The notes under the pieces are model-generated. The model had not been told where the DNA came from, made no database searches, and saw only the letters and a program-made list of their open reading frames with translations. This document shows positions 16,595-24,306 of a stretch of 58,968 nt of DNA, piece by piece (the first letter of the stretch is position 1; every line of letters starts with the position of its first letter). Source of the stretch: Rossellomorea vietnamensis (lineage in GTDB: Bacteria; Bacillota; Bacilli; Bacillales; Bacillaceae_B); contig NZ_VTEI01000008.1 in assembly GCF_008180415.1 (NCBI RefSeq), forward strand, positions 1 to 58,968, given 5' to 3'. The position numbers were made by a program, and so were the translations under genes.

Positions 16595-16614
16595 TATGTG
16601 AATTATTTCACATA
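16595..16614. promoter_or_regulatory. Rex/Fnr-type operator before yciI-like genes
   Basis: TATGTGAATTATTTCACATA is a near-perfect palindrome with core TGTGA-N6-TCACA. Its 16-bp core is identical to the Rex-type site upstream of ldh at 44228. It lies about 20 bp upstream of the 16633 start and would overlap a promoter. Confidence 0.55.
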
Positions 16615-16632
16615 AAAAAGGAGGAGGCTATA

Positions 16633-16916
16633 ATGAAATTTATTGTTTATTATAGCGGTGGTGAAGGTTGGATTAAAGGTAAACAATTCTGGGAACAGGG
16701 GCTTACTCCCCATAGAGAATATTTAGTGGAAAATCTTCAGGAGAAGTTAGTGGCAGGTGGTCCTTATAAAGATAATTCGGGGGATTAGTAATAGTTGAGG
16801 CAGAAAAAATTAAGGACATAGAAGAAATTATTAAAAATGATCCAGCGGTTATTGAAAACAAGTTGGTGGCTCATATACATCCTTGGGTACCAGTAATAGG
16901 AATTTTCAACGATTAA
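16633..16916 (+). pseudogene. YciI-like gene broken by a one-base frameshift
   Basis: ATG 16633 with GAGGAGG 6-8 bp upstream starts a YCII-type domain (MKFIVYYSGGEGWIKGKQFW ... LVAGGPYKDNSG) that stops at 16788. The rest of the domain continues in another frame: GLVIVEAEKIKDIEEIIKND through HIHPWVPVIGIFND to TAA 16914. The break is a run of five G at about 16778-16782; six would restore one frame of about 94 residues. YCII domains are small dimeric proteins of unsure enzymatic role. It is followed by an intact paralogue. Confidence 0.75.
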
Positions 16917-16955
16917 GTTGTGAAAATAATTACAAAAAGAAAGAGGGATTTAATA

Positions 16956-17315
16956 ATGAGATTTTTAGTTCTATTAACTCCATCTACTAATTGGAGAAAA
17001 GAGGTACATTTTCATAATCAACCTTTTATGCCAGAACACGCAGTTTATGTTCAGGAACAATATAATAAAGGCAATATTATTTTGGCTGGTCCTTTTGAGG
17101 ATTTAACAGGCGGAGCAATTGTCATAGATGTAGAAAATGAAGATGACTTATTAAAATTCATTGAAAATGATCCCACAGTTAAGAATGGGATATTCAAGTA
17201 TGAATTAAAAAGATGGGGAGAGGGCATGAGCAAATTTGAAAATAGGAATCCTAACTTTGGACAGGATTATATAGAGTTTAAGCATAAAAGACAAAAAGAA
17301 TTAGGTATAATATAA
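16956..17315 (+). CDS. YciI-like protein
   Basis: A 119-residue YCII-family protein: MRFLVLLTPSTNWRKE start, FMPEHAVYVQEQYNKGNIIL, GPFEDLTGGAIVIDVENEDD, LLKFIENDPTVKNGIFKYEL. The order (His in the EHAVY block, a GPF loop, then NDP) is the family pattern. ATG 16956 with AGAGGGA about 9 bp upstream; a GTG at 16920 would add 12 basic residues without a site. It lies 39 bp after the frameshifted paralogue and is probably in the same transcript, under the Rex/Fnr-type operator at 16595. Function is unknown. Confidence 0.75.
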   Translation: MRFLVLLTPSTNWRKEVHFHNQPFMPEHAVYVQEQYNKGNIILAGPFEDLTGGAIVIDVENEDDLLKFIENDPTVKNGIFKYELKRWGEGMSKFENRNPNFGQDYIEFKHKRQKELGII

Positions 17316-17395
17316 GTTTTAATAAGACCTAGAGTGATCCTCAATGAAATGATGATTCCTATAGCTAACGTTTAAGGCAATAGACATTTAGCTAT

Positions 17396-17520
17396 CTTTA
17401 ATAAAGCTCTTTTCTGAAAGGTTGTTGATTTTGAATGCTGATTACCCTTCTCCGCTTTTCCGAAAGAGGAGTGGAGCGGAAATGCATTACATTTGACAGC
17501 CACAATCTTTACAAATACAA
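17396..17520. repeat. Dispersed 'GGAGCGGAAAT' element, short form (R1)
   Basis: GCTCTTTTCTGAAAGG, GTTGTTGATTTTGAATGCTG, TGGAGCGGAAAT and ACAATCTTTAC occur in the same order as at 31652 (GCTCTTTTCTAGAGG, GATTGCTGCTTTTGGATGCT, TGGAGCGGAAAT, ACAATCTTTGC). It looks like the flanks of the GC-rich element at 21776 with the central hairpin deleted. Non-coding. Confidence 0.6.
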
Positions 17521-17525
17521 CGTTT

Positions 17526-17565
17526 GAAAAAGAAAGCCCCCAGCTTCACACAGGAAGCTGGGGGC
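17526..17565 (-). terminator. Terminator of the aldolase gene
   Basis: Perfect 12-bp stem GCCCCCAGCTTC/GAAGCTGGGGGC followed (minus strand) by TTTCTTTTT, 10 bp beyond the stop. Confidence 0.95.
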
Positions 17566-17574
17566 AAAACCATT

Positions 17575-18474
17575 CTATTTTTTATTAACAGATGCATCAT
17601 AAATCGATTCAATGGCACTCTTCATCGCTTCGTCGAAATCTTGGGAGGATTGATTGAATCTCAACTCTTCTGCAAGTGCACGGGAGAAGCTTGCAATCAT
17701 CCCATCGTTTTTTTTCAATTTCTCGTTTGCTTCATCACGAGAGTATCCACCGGAAAGGGCAACGACCCTTACTACGCGAGGATGCTCGACCAATTCCTTG
17801 TAGGCATTGGACTTTGTTGGAAGGGTAAGCTTCAACATCACGTTTTCATCTTCGGACAGACCATTCAGCTGCTGCAGGATCTCTTTCCGCAGGATTTCTT
17901 CGGATTCTTCCTTGTTTTCGCTGTTAATATCCACTTCCGGTTCAATGATAGGAACTAAACCTGCTGCGATGATTTTCTTGCCGACTTCGAATTGCTGGTC
18001 CACCACAGCTTTGATTCCTTCTTGATTCGGTTCATGGATGACCGAACGCATTTTGGTGCCAAAAATGTTGCGTTCATTCGCACGGCGAAGGGTCTCATCG
18101 AGATCGGGATTCGGCTTCATGAGCTGAACGCCGTTTTCTGTTTCTGCTAGTCCTTTATCCACTTTTAAGAAGGGAACAATGTTTTGGTCAGCCAGATAAT
18201 CCGCTGTATATTGACCCTCTACTTTGCTGTCCATCGTCTGCTCGAATAAAATGACTCCAAGGATATGCTCTGAACTGAATGCAGGAGATGTGATGATTCT
18301 TGAGCGCATCGTATGCACCTGTTCAAACATCTCATCCTCATTCGAATACGCATCTCCCATAACGCCATAAGCTTCCAGTGCTTTTGGTGTGCTGCCGCCG
18401 CTTTGGTCCAGCGCGGCAATAAATCCTTTTCCATTCTTCATACGATCTAATTGATTCTGATTCATAAATTCCAC
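17575..18474 (-). CDS. fda: Class I fructose-bisphosphate aldolase
   Basis: A 299-residue class I aldolase of the FdaB type found in staphylococci and bacilli. It begins [20 protein letters not shown] and has [12 protein letters not shown], a LFEQTMD region, [18 protein letters not shown] and MLKLTLPTK, where the Lys is a good candidate for the Schiff-base residue, and [12 protein letters not shown] near the C-terminus. It cleaves fructose-1,6-bisphosphate to triose phosphates in glycolysis or gluconeogenesis. ATG 18474 with GGAGTGG upstream; monocistronic with its own terminator. Bacilli usually also have a class II enzyme (not in this window). Confidence 0.93.
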   Translation of the reverse strand: MEFMNQNQLDRMKNGKGFIAALDQSGGSTPKALEAYGVMGDAYSNEDEMFEQVHTMRSRIITSPAFSSEHILGVILFEQTMDSKVEGQYTADYLADQNIVPFLKVDKGLAETENGVQLMKPNPDLDETLRRANERNIFGTKMRSVIHEPNQEGIKAVVDQQFEVGKKIIAAGLVPIIEPEVDINSENKEESEEILRKEILQQLNGLSEDENVMLKLTLPTKSNAYKELVEHPRVVRVVALSGGYSRDEANEKLKKNDGMIASFSRALAEELRFNQSSQDFDEAMKSAIESIYDASVNKK

Positions 18475-18709
18475 TCCTTTTTCATTTACTTCTCTGATAG
18501 ACCTTCCTCTATACTAGTTCCCCATTTTTATAAGGAGTTAACATATATTAATAGAGCATTATCTCAAAAAATTTAAAAGAGTAATGACGTGATTTGTATA
18601 TAGTGTTTCAAGTACTCAAGAGGGCAGCTTTCTGTCTGTCTTGGAAATACAGTATATGGTAGACTAACTATAAAATAGAGGAATTACTGATTGTATAAGG
18701 TGGGATTTG

Positions 18710-19159
18710 ATGAAGAGTCGGAGCACTATGCATTACTGGCGTCCAAGTGAGGAAATTGGGGAAGTGTTAGAATTTGAAAAGCTTGAATACATATTCCCCA
18801 AAGTCAAAATTATATATCAAATTATTAAAGATAGAAAACTCTTAGATAAATATGTTTGCTTCACATTTAATGAAGGAGTTCTTTCCCTAAGATTTTCTGA
18901 TGAATGTCATCGTTCTGAGATAAATAACCTTAAATATGTAGATTCAAGAAATCCCGGCCAGTATGGTCGAAAGGAATTATGGCCGTTATTTAAAATGGAA
19001 AACTCTGAATTTGAAAAATGGTATTTGAGTAAGGGTGCAGGACCAGGTTTTGGAGCTGAAATAACTGATTATGTTTTTGTTGATTCAGTGAATCTCCTTG
19101 AAGTTCTGAGTAATTATGAACCCATTGTGACTATACATCATTCTGTGAATAACATCTGA
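18710..19159 (+). CDS. Hypothetical protein
   Basis: 149 residues, soluble, no signal peptide or membrane segment. It begins MKSRSTMHYWRPSEEIGEVL and includes a LRFSDECHRSEINNLKY stretch and ENSEFEKWYLSKGAGPGFGA. ATG 18710 has AAGGTGGG 7 bp upstream; a TTG just before is ignored. I do not recognise the family. The flanking intergenic stretches (18475-18709 and 19160-19393) show nothing beyond a TATAAT at 19331. Gene prediction rests on the site, length and codon use. Confidence 0.65.
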   Translation: MKSRSTMHYWRPSEEIGEVLEFEKLEYIFPKVKIIYQIIKDRKLLDKYVCFTFNEGVLSLRFSDECHRSEINNLKYVDSRNPGQYGRKELWPLFKMENSEFEKWYLSKGAGPGFGAEITDYVFVDSVNLLEVLSNYEPIVTIHHSVNNI

Positions 19160-19393
19160 TACTTTAATATGGTGATTCAAGAATAAACTTTTTAGCTTAA
19201 TAAGTCAGTTGTGACGAAAGAGAGAAAATCATCTAGTAGTTTTAAAGAATACTAAAACCTTAATTATATATTTATTCAATATGGTAAATGGAAATCAGCA
19301 TCTTCTATACGAAGGCATTTGAGGAAATGTTATAATAGAAAGAAAATTCCTACAGATTGTTTAAGGATTTCAATGTAAAAGGGGAAAAGCTTG

Positions 19394-20257
19394 ATGTTAA
19401 CTTCTATCATTCAACATTTTGGGCTGGAGGTACTATCAACCAATGAGGTTGAAGATTCCTTTAGTTCAACTGTTTATAAGTGTACTTTGTTCAATGGTGA
19501 AAACGTATATTTGAAGATGCCTTTTTCCAAGGTTAAGTTTCAGCGGGAATTAGAAGCCTATAAGATATTAAACGGAAGAGTAGCCATTCCGGAATTGCTG
19601 GACTTTTGGAGGGGTGATGAGGAGTGTGCCGGTGCATTCCTGCTATCTGAATTAAAGGGAAAGCCGCTGACATCCAGGGTTTCACCATCAGTTGCATATC
19701 AGGTTGGGGTTCTTCATGCAGAAATGCACTCTGTCAGTCCACCCGCAGATGAAGAGTTAGAGGGCATAAAAAATGAGTTTTCGAACTGGTCTCAATTTAT
19801 CGAAGAACAATTCTATAGTTTTGCCCAAGATGTAAAGGGCATAGTAGATGAAGAATTATATCGAAAGTCCATTGAGAAATTTGAAGAGTTGAAAAAACAG
19901 CTCCCGGCTCCCGACGGACCAGGCTTTGTTCACATGGACTTTCGTCCGGCAAACATTATAGTCAATAATGAGGAAGTTTCAGGAATCATCGATTTTGAAA
20001 GTGTAAGATTTGGTTCGACGGAAGTGGATTTTACTAAACTGTACCGGGATTTTTTAAGTATGGATGATAACCTGTATATTGCATATAAAGAGGGATATAC
20101 CAGCATCAGGCCATTAATTGATCTAGAAAGTGTACTGCCTTTCTACCGATTTGTAGATGCGTTCAATAGTATCGGATGGTGTAAACGCAGAGGTATTGAA
20201 AAAAATGCTGTTTTCCTGGAAGAGAATTTAGCGAGATTAAAAAACTGGGTGTTATAG
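19394..20257 (+). CDS. Phosphotransferase of the APH/kinase-like family (1)
   Basis: A 287-residue aminoglycoside-phosphotransferase-like kinase. The N-lobe has VYLKMPFSKVKFQRELEAYK with the ATP-binding Lys. The catalytic loop reads HMDFRPANII (Brenner motif HxDxxxxN, about 178-187) and the metal-binding segment is IIDFES. ATG 19394 with AGGGGAAA upstream; TATAAT at 19331 may be its promoter. The real substrate could be an aminoglycoside, a sugar or another small alcohol; standing alone gives no clue. A 52-bp repeat array begins 80 bp after the stop. Confidence 0.85.
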   Translation: MLTSIIQHFGLEVLSTNEVEDSFSSTVYKCTLFNGENVYLKMPFSKVKFQRELEAYKILNGRVAIPELLDFWRGDEECAGAFLLSELKGKPLTSRVSPSVAYQVGVLHAEMHSVSPPADEELEGIKNEFSNWSQFIEEQFYSFAQDVKGIVDEELYRKSIEKFEELKKQLPAPDGPGFVHMDFRPANIIVNNEEVSGIIDFESVRFGSTEVDFTKLYRDFLSMDDNLYIAYKEGYTSIRPLIDLESVLPFYRFVDAFNSIGWCKRRGIEKNAVFLEENLARLKNWVL

Positions 20258-20273
20258 TTAAAACTTCAATAAT

Positions 20274-20849
20274 AAAGAGGCTGGGACATAACTAAGATCA
20301 GACCTATAAAAGCCGAATAGCGTAAGGTACCCAGACAAAAATGTGGCCCTGTGCATCATTTGTGCCGTGGATGACCAAAGTTGCCCCTACATCGATCGCC
20401 CTAGGCGTTTTTTGGGTTGCTCCCGTCCGAAGTTACGGCTACATCGGTCGCCCTGGGCGTTTTTTGGGTTGCTCCCGTCCGAAGTTGATCTCACATCGGT
20501 CGCCCCGCGCATTTTTAGGGCTGCTCCCGTCCGAAGTTGATCTCACATCGGTCGCCCCGCGCATTTTTGGGGGTGCTCCCGTCCGAAGTTACGGCTACAT
20601 CGGTCGCCCTGCGCGTTTTTGGGGCTGCTCCCGTCCGAAGTTGATCTCACATCGGTCGCCCCGCGCATTTTTGGGGGTGCTCCCGTCCGAAGTTACGGCT
20701 ACATCGGTCGCCCTGCGCATTTTTAGGGCTGCTCCCGTCCGAAGTTGATCTCACATCGGTCGCCCGGCGCATTTTTGGGGCTGCTCCCGTCCGAAGTTGT
20801 CGCTACATCGGTCGCTTTGCCCAAATACCTTCTGTTCCAGCCTCTTTTT
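20274..20849. repeat. Inverted-repeat boundary of array A
   Basis: AAAGAGGCTGGGACATAA (20274-20291) and GTTCCAGCCTCTTTTT (20834-20849) are complementary across their GAGGCTGG/CCAGCCTC cores (with one bulge region), bracketing array A. GAGGCTGGGACA-type sequences are common near Firmicute gene ends. The whole stretch could fold with the array as its loop. Confidence 0.5.
20337..20820. repeat. 52-bp tandem array A (8 full units)
   Basis: Eight contiguous 52-bp units run from 20389 to 20804, each beginning ACATCGGTCGCCC and containing GCTCCCGTCCGAAGTT. A degenerate unit in register (31 of 52 matches) precedes at 20337-20388, and a partial unit follows. Two sub-types alternate, ending in GATCTC or ACGGCT. 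Within a unit CATCGGTCG can pair with CGTCCGAAG (2 mismatches) and GCCCC with GGGGC. Lies between two convergent genes. Confidence 0.95.
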
Positions 20850-20852
20850 CTA

Positions 20853-21524
20853 TTAATTTTCCACAACAGTATAAGTTCCTTCTCCACCATGAATCGAAAC
20901 AAACATATCCATCAGCGATTTTGTCAGCTTTTCGCTTTCCACGACTGAAAGAGAAGGCTTGAGGAAGATAATTTGTATTGCGTTCTTTGTTTCTTCTCCA
21001 ACCGGAGCCCGCGAAGAGTCAACAAATGGGCTGCCAAAGGGGCCGCTGTTGTCGCTTGCCACAATCAGGTTTTCAAGGGAGTTTTCCCGGCCATTCAGGC
21101 CAATGTAGGTTTCACTTGGTTCTCCAAGTCTTAATTGAATGTTTTCTCCTTGCAGATTACGGAGGTCATAGATGCCGATCGGAACTTCATATTGAAGAGA
21201 AAAGAAGGTGTTGAGATCGATGGCCGAATTGATTGTCTGCAGGTAGTTCTGCTTTTGAATACGGCGAAATAATGCCTCAGCTGAATGCCGATAGCGGTTG
21301 GGATCTTTTCCGGCAGTCTTGAAAATCTTTCTCCATTGGGCGACGCCGTCTATCTCGGTGACGCCTTTTTGCTGCAGGTCGAAGAAGATGGATTCTTGAA
21401 AGAGTTGAAGCCTTCCTTTCAGCATTTGCGGGGAAGCTCCGACTTCGATATCCTTATATTGAATAAATCCAATTTTAAATCCATCTATTTTCTCTGTAAT
21501 TGCAGGGCTTATTGTAATTTCCAC
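20853..21524 (-). CDS. B3/B4 domain protein (tRNA-binding, PheT-like)
   Basis: A 223-residue soluble protein filled by a B3/B4 domain, as found in the beta subunit of phenylalanyl-tRNA synthetase, where it edits mischarged tRNA. Visible blocks: WRKIFKTAGKDPNRYRHSAE (about 85-104), NSAIDLNTFFSLQYEVPIGI and FGSPFVDSSRAPV. Free-standing B3/4 proteins are thought to act on tRNA or amino-acid-like ligands, but the role is unproven. ATG 21524 with GGAGGGAAA upstream. It is convergent with the phosphotransferase gene, separated by array A. Confidence 0.85.
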   Translation of the reverse strand: MEITISPAITEKIDGFKIGFIQYKDIEVGASPQMLKGRLQLFQESIFFDLQQKGVTEIDGVAQWRKIFKTAGKDPNRYRHSAEALFRRIQKQNYLQTINSAIDLNTFFSLQYEVPIGIYDLRNLQGENIQLRLGEPSETYIGLNGRENSLENLIVASDNSGPFGSPFVDSSRAPVGEETKNAIQIIFLKPSLSVVESEKLTKSLMDMFVSIHGGEGTYTVVEN

Positions 21525-21775
21525 TTATTTTCCCTCCACATTTATTTTAAAATAGTTTATCATAGTACACGGTCATATTTCATATAAGCGAATTCGTTTG
21601 TTTAAAATAAGATACTTTAAACGTTAGTAATAGATGGTATCATTTACTCTTTACTTTATTTGAAATACAGCAACAGTCTTAGCACTTAGAGATAAAAAAT
21701 TAATTATATAAAATAGCTTTTATTTTTATGCGAAGGTATGTTGGACAATAAACTTATTGAACTTGAAATTTTTAT
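21525..21775. other. AT-rich gap, nothing recognised
   Basis: Low-complexity AT-rich intergenic sequence upstream of the minus-strand B3/B4 gene, presumably containing its promoter. No ORF with a start site was found. Confidence 0.4.
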
Positions 21776-21912
21776 GCAGCCTTGATTGGAGCGGAGGGTG
21801 TACGATCTCCTGCGGGACTAGCGGGACAGGTGAGACCCCGCAGGCGAAAGCCGAGGAGGCTCACCGCCCGCCCCGCGGAGTCGTCCACCTGGAGCGGAAA
21901 TCAACTACTCAA
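21776..21912. repeat. Dispersed GC-rich repeat element (R1), full form
   Basis: An element bounded by TTGATTGGAGCGGAGGG and TGGAGCGGAAATCAAC with a strong internal hairpin: CTCCTGCGGGACTAGCGGGA and GTGAGACCCCGCAGG pair, as do GAGGCTCACC and its partners. It matches a repeat I recognise from many Bacillus genomes. Non-coding; ends 21 bp before queG. Confidence 0.75.
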
Positions 21913-21932
21913 TTAGAAAGGAGGAGAGAGCA

Positions 21933-23069
21933 ATGGATTTTGATGGGCTGAAGCAGGATATCATTGAGTACAGCAAGGAAATCGGCATTGATAAGATCGG
22001 GTTTACGACAGCGGATACTTTTTCGGAAATGAAGAACCGCCTGCTGCGCCAGGAGATGCTTGGTTATCAGTCAGGGTTTGAGGAAAAAGATATCGAAAAA
22101 CGAGTCGATCCTTCATTGATTTTCGACGGACCGAAATCTATCATCGCGATTGCTCTTGCCTACCCTTCACGGATGCAAGATGCTCCTCAAAGCAAGAGGG
22201 GAGAGCGCAGGGGTATTTTTTGCAGAGCCTCTTGGGGCACCGACTACCATGCCGTTCTAAGGGACCGCTTGGCAAAACTTGAAGACTATATCCGTTCTAA
22301 GGTTCCTCAAGCTCAGTTCAAATCCATGGTGGACACCGGTGAACTTGTCGACCGGGCTGTTGCCGAACGTGCGGGAATTGGCTGGAGCGGAAAAAACTGC
22401 GCCATTATCACACCGGAGTTTGGTTCTTATGTCTATCTGGGTGAAATGATTACTAATTTGCCTTTTGCACCTGATGAGCCAATCGAAGAGAATTGCGGAA
22501 CATGCAATAAGTGTGTGGATGTTTGCCCAACGGGTGCCCTTATCGAAGGCGGACAGCTCAATGCCCAGCGATGCATTGCCTTCCTGACCCAGACGAAAGG
22601 ATTTCTGCCTGATGAATTTCGGGCGAAACTTGGCAACAGGCTGTATGGCTGTGATACGTGCCAGACAGTTTGTCCTGAAAACAAAGGGAAGGACTTCCAT
22701 AACCATTGGGAAATGGAGCCGGATCCTGAAATCGCCAAGCCGCTGCTGAAACCTTTGCTGACGATAAGCAACAGGGATTTTAAAGAGAAATATGGGCACG
22801 TATCCGGTTCATGGAGAGGGAAGAAGCCGATTCAACGGAACGCCATCATTGCCCTGGCTCATTATAAAGATCAAACTGCGATTCCTGATCTGATCTCTGT
22901 GATGGAGAACGATGTGAGACCTGTCATCAGAGGCACAGCTGCGTGGGCAGCAGGGAAGATAGGCGGCAAGGAAGCGGAAGAAGCTCTGCAAAGGCTTCTT
23001 GAAAAAGAAAAGGATGAAGAAGTGATTTCTGAAATTCATAAGGGGCTGGAGATGCTTTCGGCTACTTAA
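21933..23069 (+). CDS. queG: Epoxyqueuosine reductase QueG
   Basis: A 378-residue cobalamin-dependent Fe-S enzyme that reduces epoxyqueuosine to queuosine in tRNA, the last step of Q-base synthesis. Two 4Fe-4S cluster motifs are seen: CGTCNKCVDVCP (about 188-199) and CDTCQTVCPEN (about 239-249), and there is GIGWSGKNCAII. The C-terminal ~60 residues form a HEAT-like repeat (AIIALAHYKDQTAIPDLI, WAAGKIGGKEAEEAL). ATG 21933 with GGAGGAGA upstream. A bidirectional-looking terminator follows. Its length is typical for bacillal QueG. Confidence 0.95.
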   Translation: MDFDGLKQDIIEYSKEIGIDKIGFTTADTFSEMKNRLLRQEMLGYQSGFEEKDIEKRVDPSLIFDGPKSIIAIALAYPSRMQDAPQSKRGERRGIFCRASWGTDYHAVLRDRLAKLEDYIRSKVPQAQFKSMVDTGELVDRAVAERAGIGWSGKNCAIITPEFGSYVYLGEMITNLPFAPDEPIEENCGTCNKCVDVCPTGALIEGGQLNAQRCIAFLTQTKGFLPDEFRAKLGNRLYGCDTCQTVCPENKGKDFHNHWEMEPDPEIAKPLLKPLLTISNRDFKEKYGHVSGSWRGKKPIQRNAIIALAHYKDQTAIPDLISVMENDVRPVIRGTAAWAAGKIGGKEAEEALQRLLEKEKDEEVISEIHKGLEMLSAT

Positions 23070-23104
23070 AAACGGACCTGCCGCAAAGGCCTGGTCCGTT
23101 TTTG
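23068..23104 (+). terminator. Terminator after queG
   Basis: Stem AAAACGGACC/GGTCCGTTTT with an internal loop, ending in a T-run. The A-run on the other side makes it potentially bidirectional. Confidence 0.9.
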
Positions 23105-23200
23105 GTTGTCTGCTATAGGGTCCTCTGTAAATTTACTGCTATTTAATATAAATTCAGGAAGATAACGTCCTTTTCTACCCGATTTCTAAGAACAGCTTTA

Positions 23201-23914
23201 CTATAAGAGGACAAATAAGGCTGAAGCCAAAACGATTCCGAGAACAAACGGAAGCAGTCTGCTCTTGCGTTCACTTGGCAGTTCTTCTTTTATTGTATTG
23301 AGAAGGATTCCGCCTGCAAGCCAGCTGAACCAGAGGGCAAAGATAGGTGTGGGAAGGGTGACAAAGCATCCTAGCAACCAGCCTCCGACGACAGATAGGG
23401 ACAGAACTGTCGAACCTGCTGGATCATAGCGTTTTTTATGGTCCAGCCGTAAGCCGACATCGTTGACCATGAGATGCAATAAGAAGGCTGCTGAAAAAAT
23501 GACCAAGTGCTTCGGCTCCTGCTTCAACCCTTTGATAAGGTAATACCCAATAAAGGAATTGTAAATGACAAATGCCCCGATATGGATGCTGAATACCATA
23601 AAATTAGGATTTTCTCCATTTTGCTTGCGGCGTTTGACGAAGTGGTTGATAGAGTAAAAGGCAAGGAAGCCGATGGTGGCAATCAGGTACAAGCTATAGT
23701 CGTGAAACCTTTCCGGTATACTCCATAATAGGTTGAATTCTTTTTGAAGTTTTTGAAATTCAGGGAATAAGTGCACGGTCACATATGCGATTGATGCTCC
23801 GCTGGCAATGGAAAGAAGCGGTTTCCGAGGCTGCTCCATCAAACTGGTAAAGTACTTAACAAAAAAGTGGACACCCACAAATAATAATATGAGAAAAAAG
23901 CTGAGTATAATCAT
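23201..23914 (-). CDS. Polytopic membrane protein, ZIP-like
   Basis: 237 residues with about seven hydrophobic segments. SIASGASIAYVTVHLFPE (about 36-53) and LAGGILLNTIKEELPSE (about 200-217) resemble TM segments of ZIP metal transporters (HxxPE-like). The usual metal-binding His residues are mostly missing: only HLMVND and the charged KEE remain. So it may be a divergent ZIP relative without transport, or something else. ATG 23914 with AAGGAGG upstream. It is convergent with queG. Confidence 0.6.
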   Translation of the reverse strand: MIILSFFLILLFVGVHFFVKYFTSLMEQPRKPLLSIASGASIAYVTVHLFPEFQKLQKEFNLLWSIPERFHDYSLYLIATIGFLAFYSINHFVKRRKQNGENPNFMVFSIHIGAFVIYNSFIGYYLIKGLKQEPKHLVIFSAAFLLHLMVNDVGLRLDHKKRYDPAGSTVLSLSVVGGWLLGCFVTLPTPIFALWFSWLAGGILLNTIKEELPSERKSRLLPFVLGIVLASALFVLL

Positions 23915-24005
23915 TCTCCAACCTCCTTATAGTCCCTATTCCCAAGCGCTACGGCGTGGAAACAAGCACACGAAGAGACCAGAACAAAGTTAATCATAAA
24001 TATAG

Positions 24006-24092
24006 GCTGGTTTCACATATATTGTTGCTTTCGGAAAAATCCCAAGAGCCGGATTGTAAGGGATTTCTCTCTAATCGGGGAAACAACTCTTT
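24006..24092. repeat. Dispersed repeat R2, copy 2
   Basis: Second copy of the element at 2719: CATATATTGTTGCTTTCGG (24016), TTTCTCTCTAATCGGGGAA (24064-24082), then CTCTTTT. A short insertion distinguishes the spacer lengths. The rest of 23915-24306 has no gene; in-frame ATG 24208 precedes the MFS gene but has no site. Confidence 0.65.
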
Positions 24093-24306
24093 TCTTTTCA
24101 TGATAACCAGGTTTTTAAGGTGAATTATAGTTAGTTTTTCGGAATTAGTATAGAATAGCGACAAGTTTACAAAAAGAGCCTATATAAAAAGACAAATTTA
24201 TTGTCCTATGAATAGGTTTTTGCTAGAATCAATTGAACTTATTGGAAATTTAAGTATAAGAGTTTTATACATTGAAAGTGTATTAAAGGAAGGAAGTTTA
24301 ACAAGC

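Noticed and set aside
20341..20948. Open frames through array A as coding sequence
   Set aside because: Units of 52 bp shift frame every repeat, so any long frame is chance; no ribosome-binding site.
24208..24306. Longer start for the Bcr-type exporter
   Set aside because: No site; the family starts close to the ATG at 24307.
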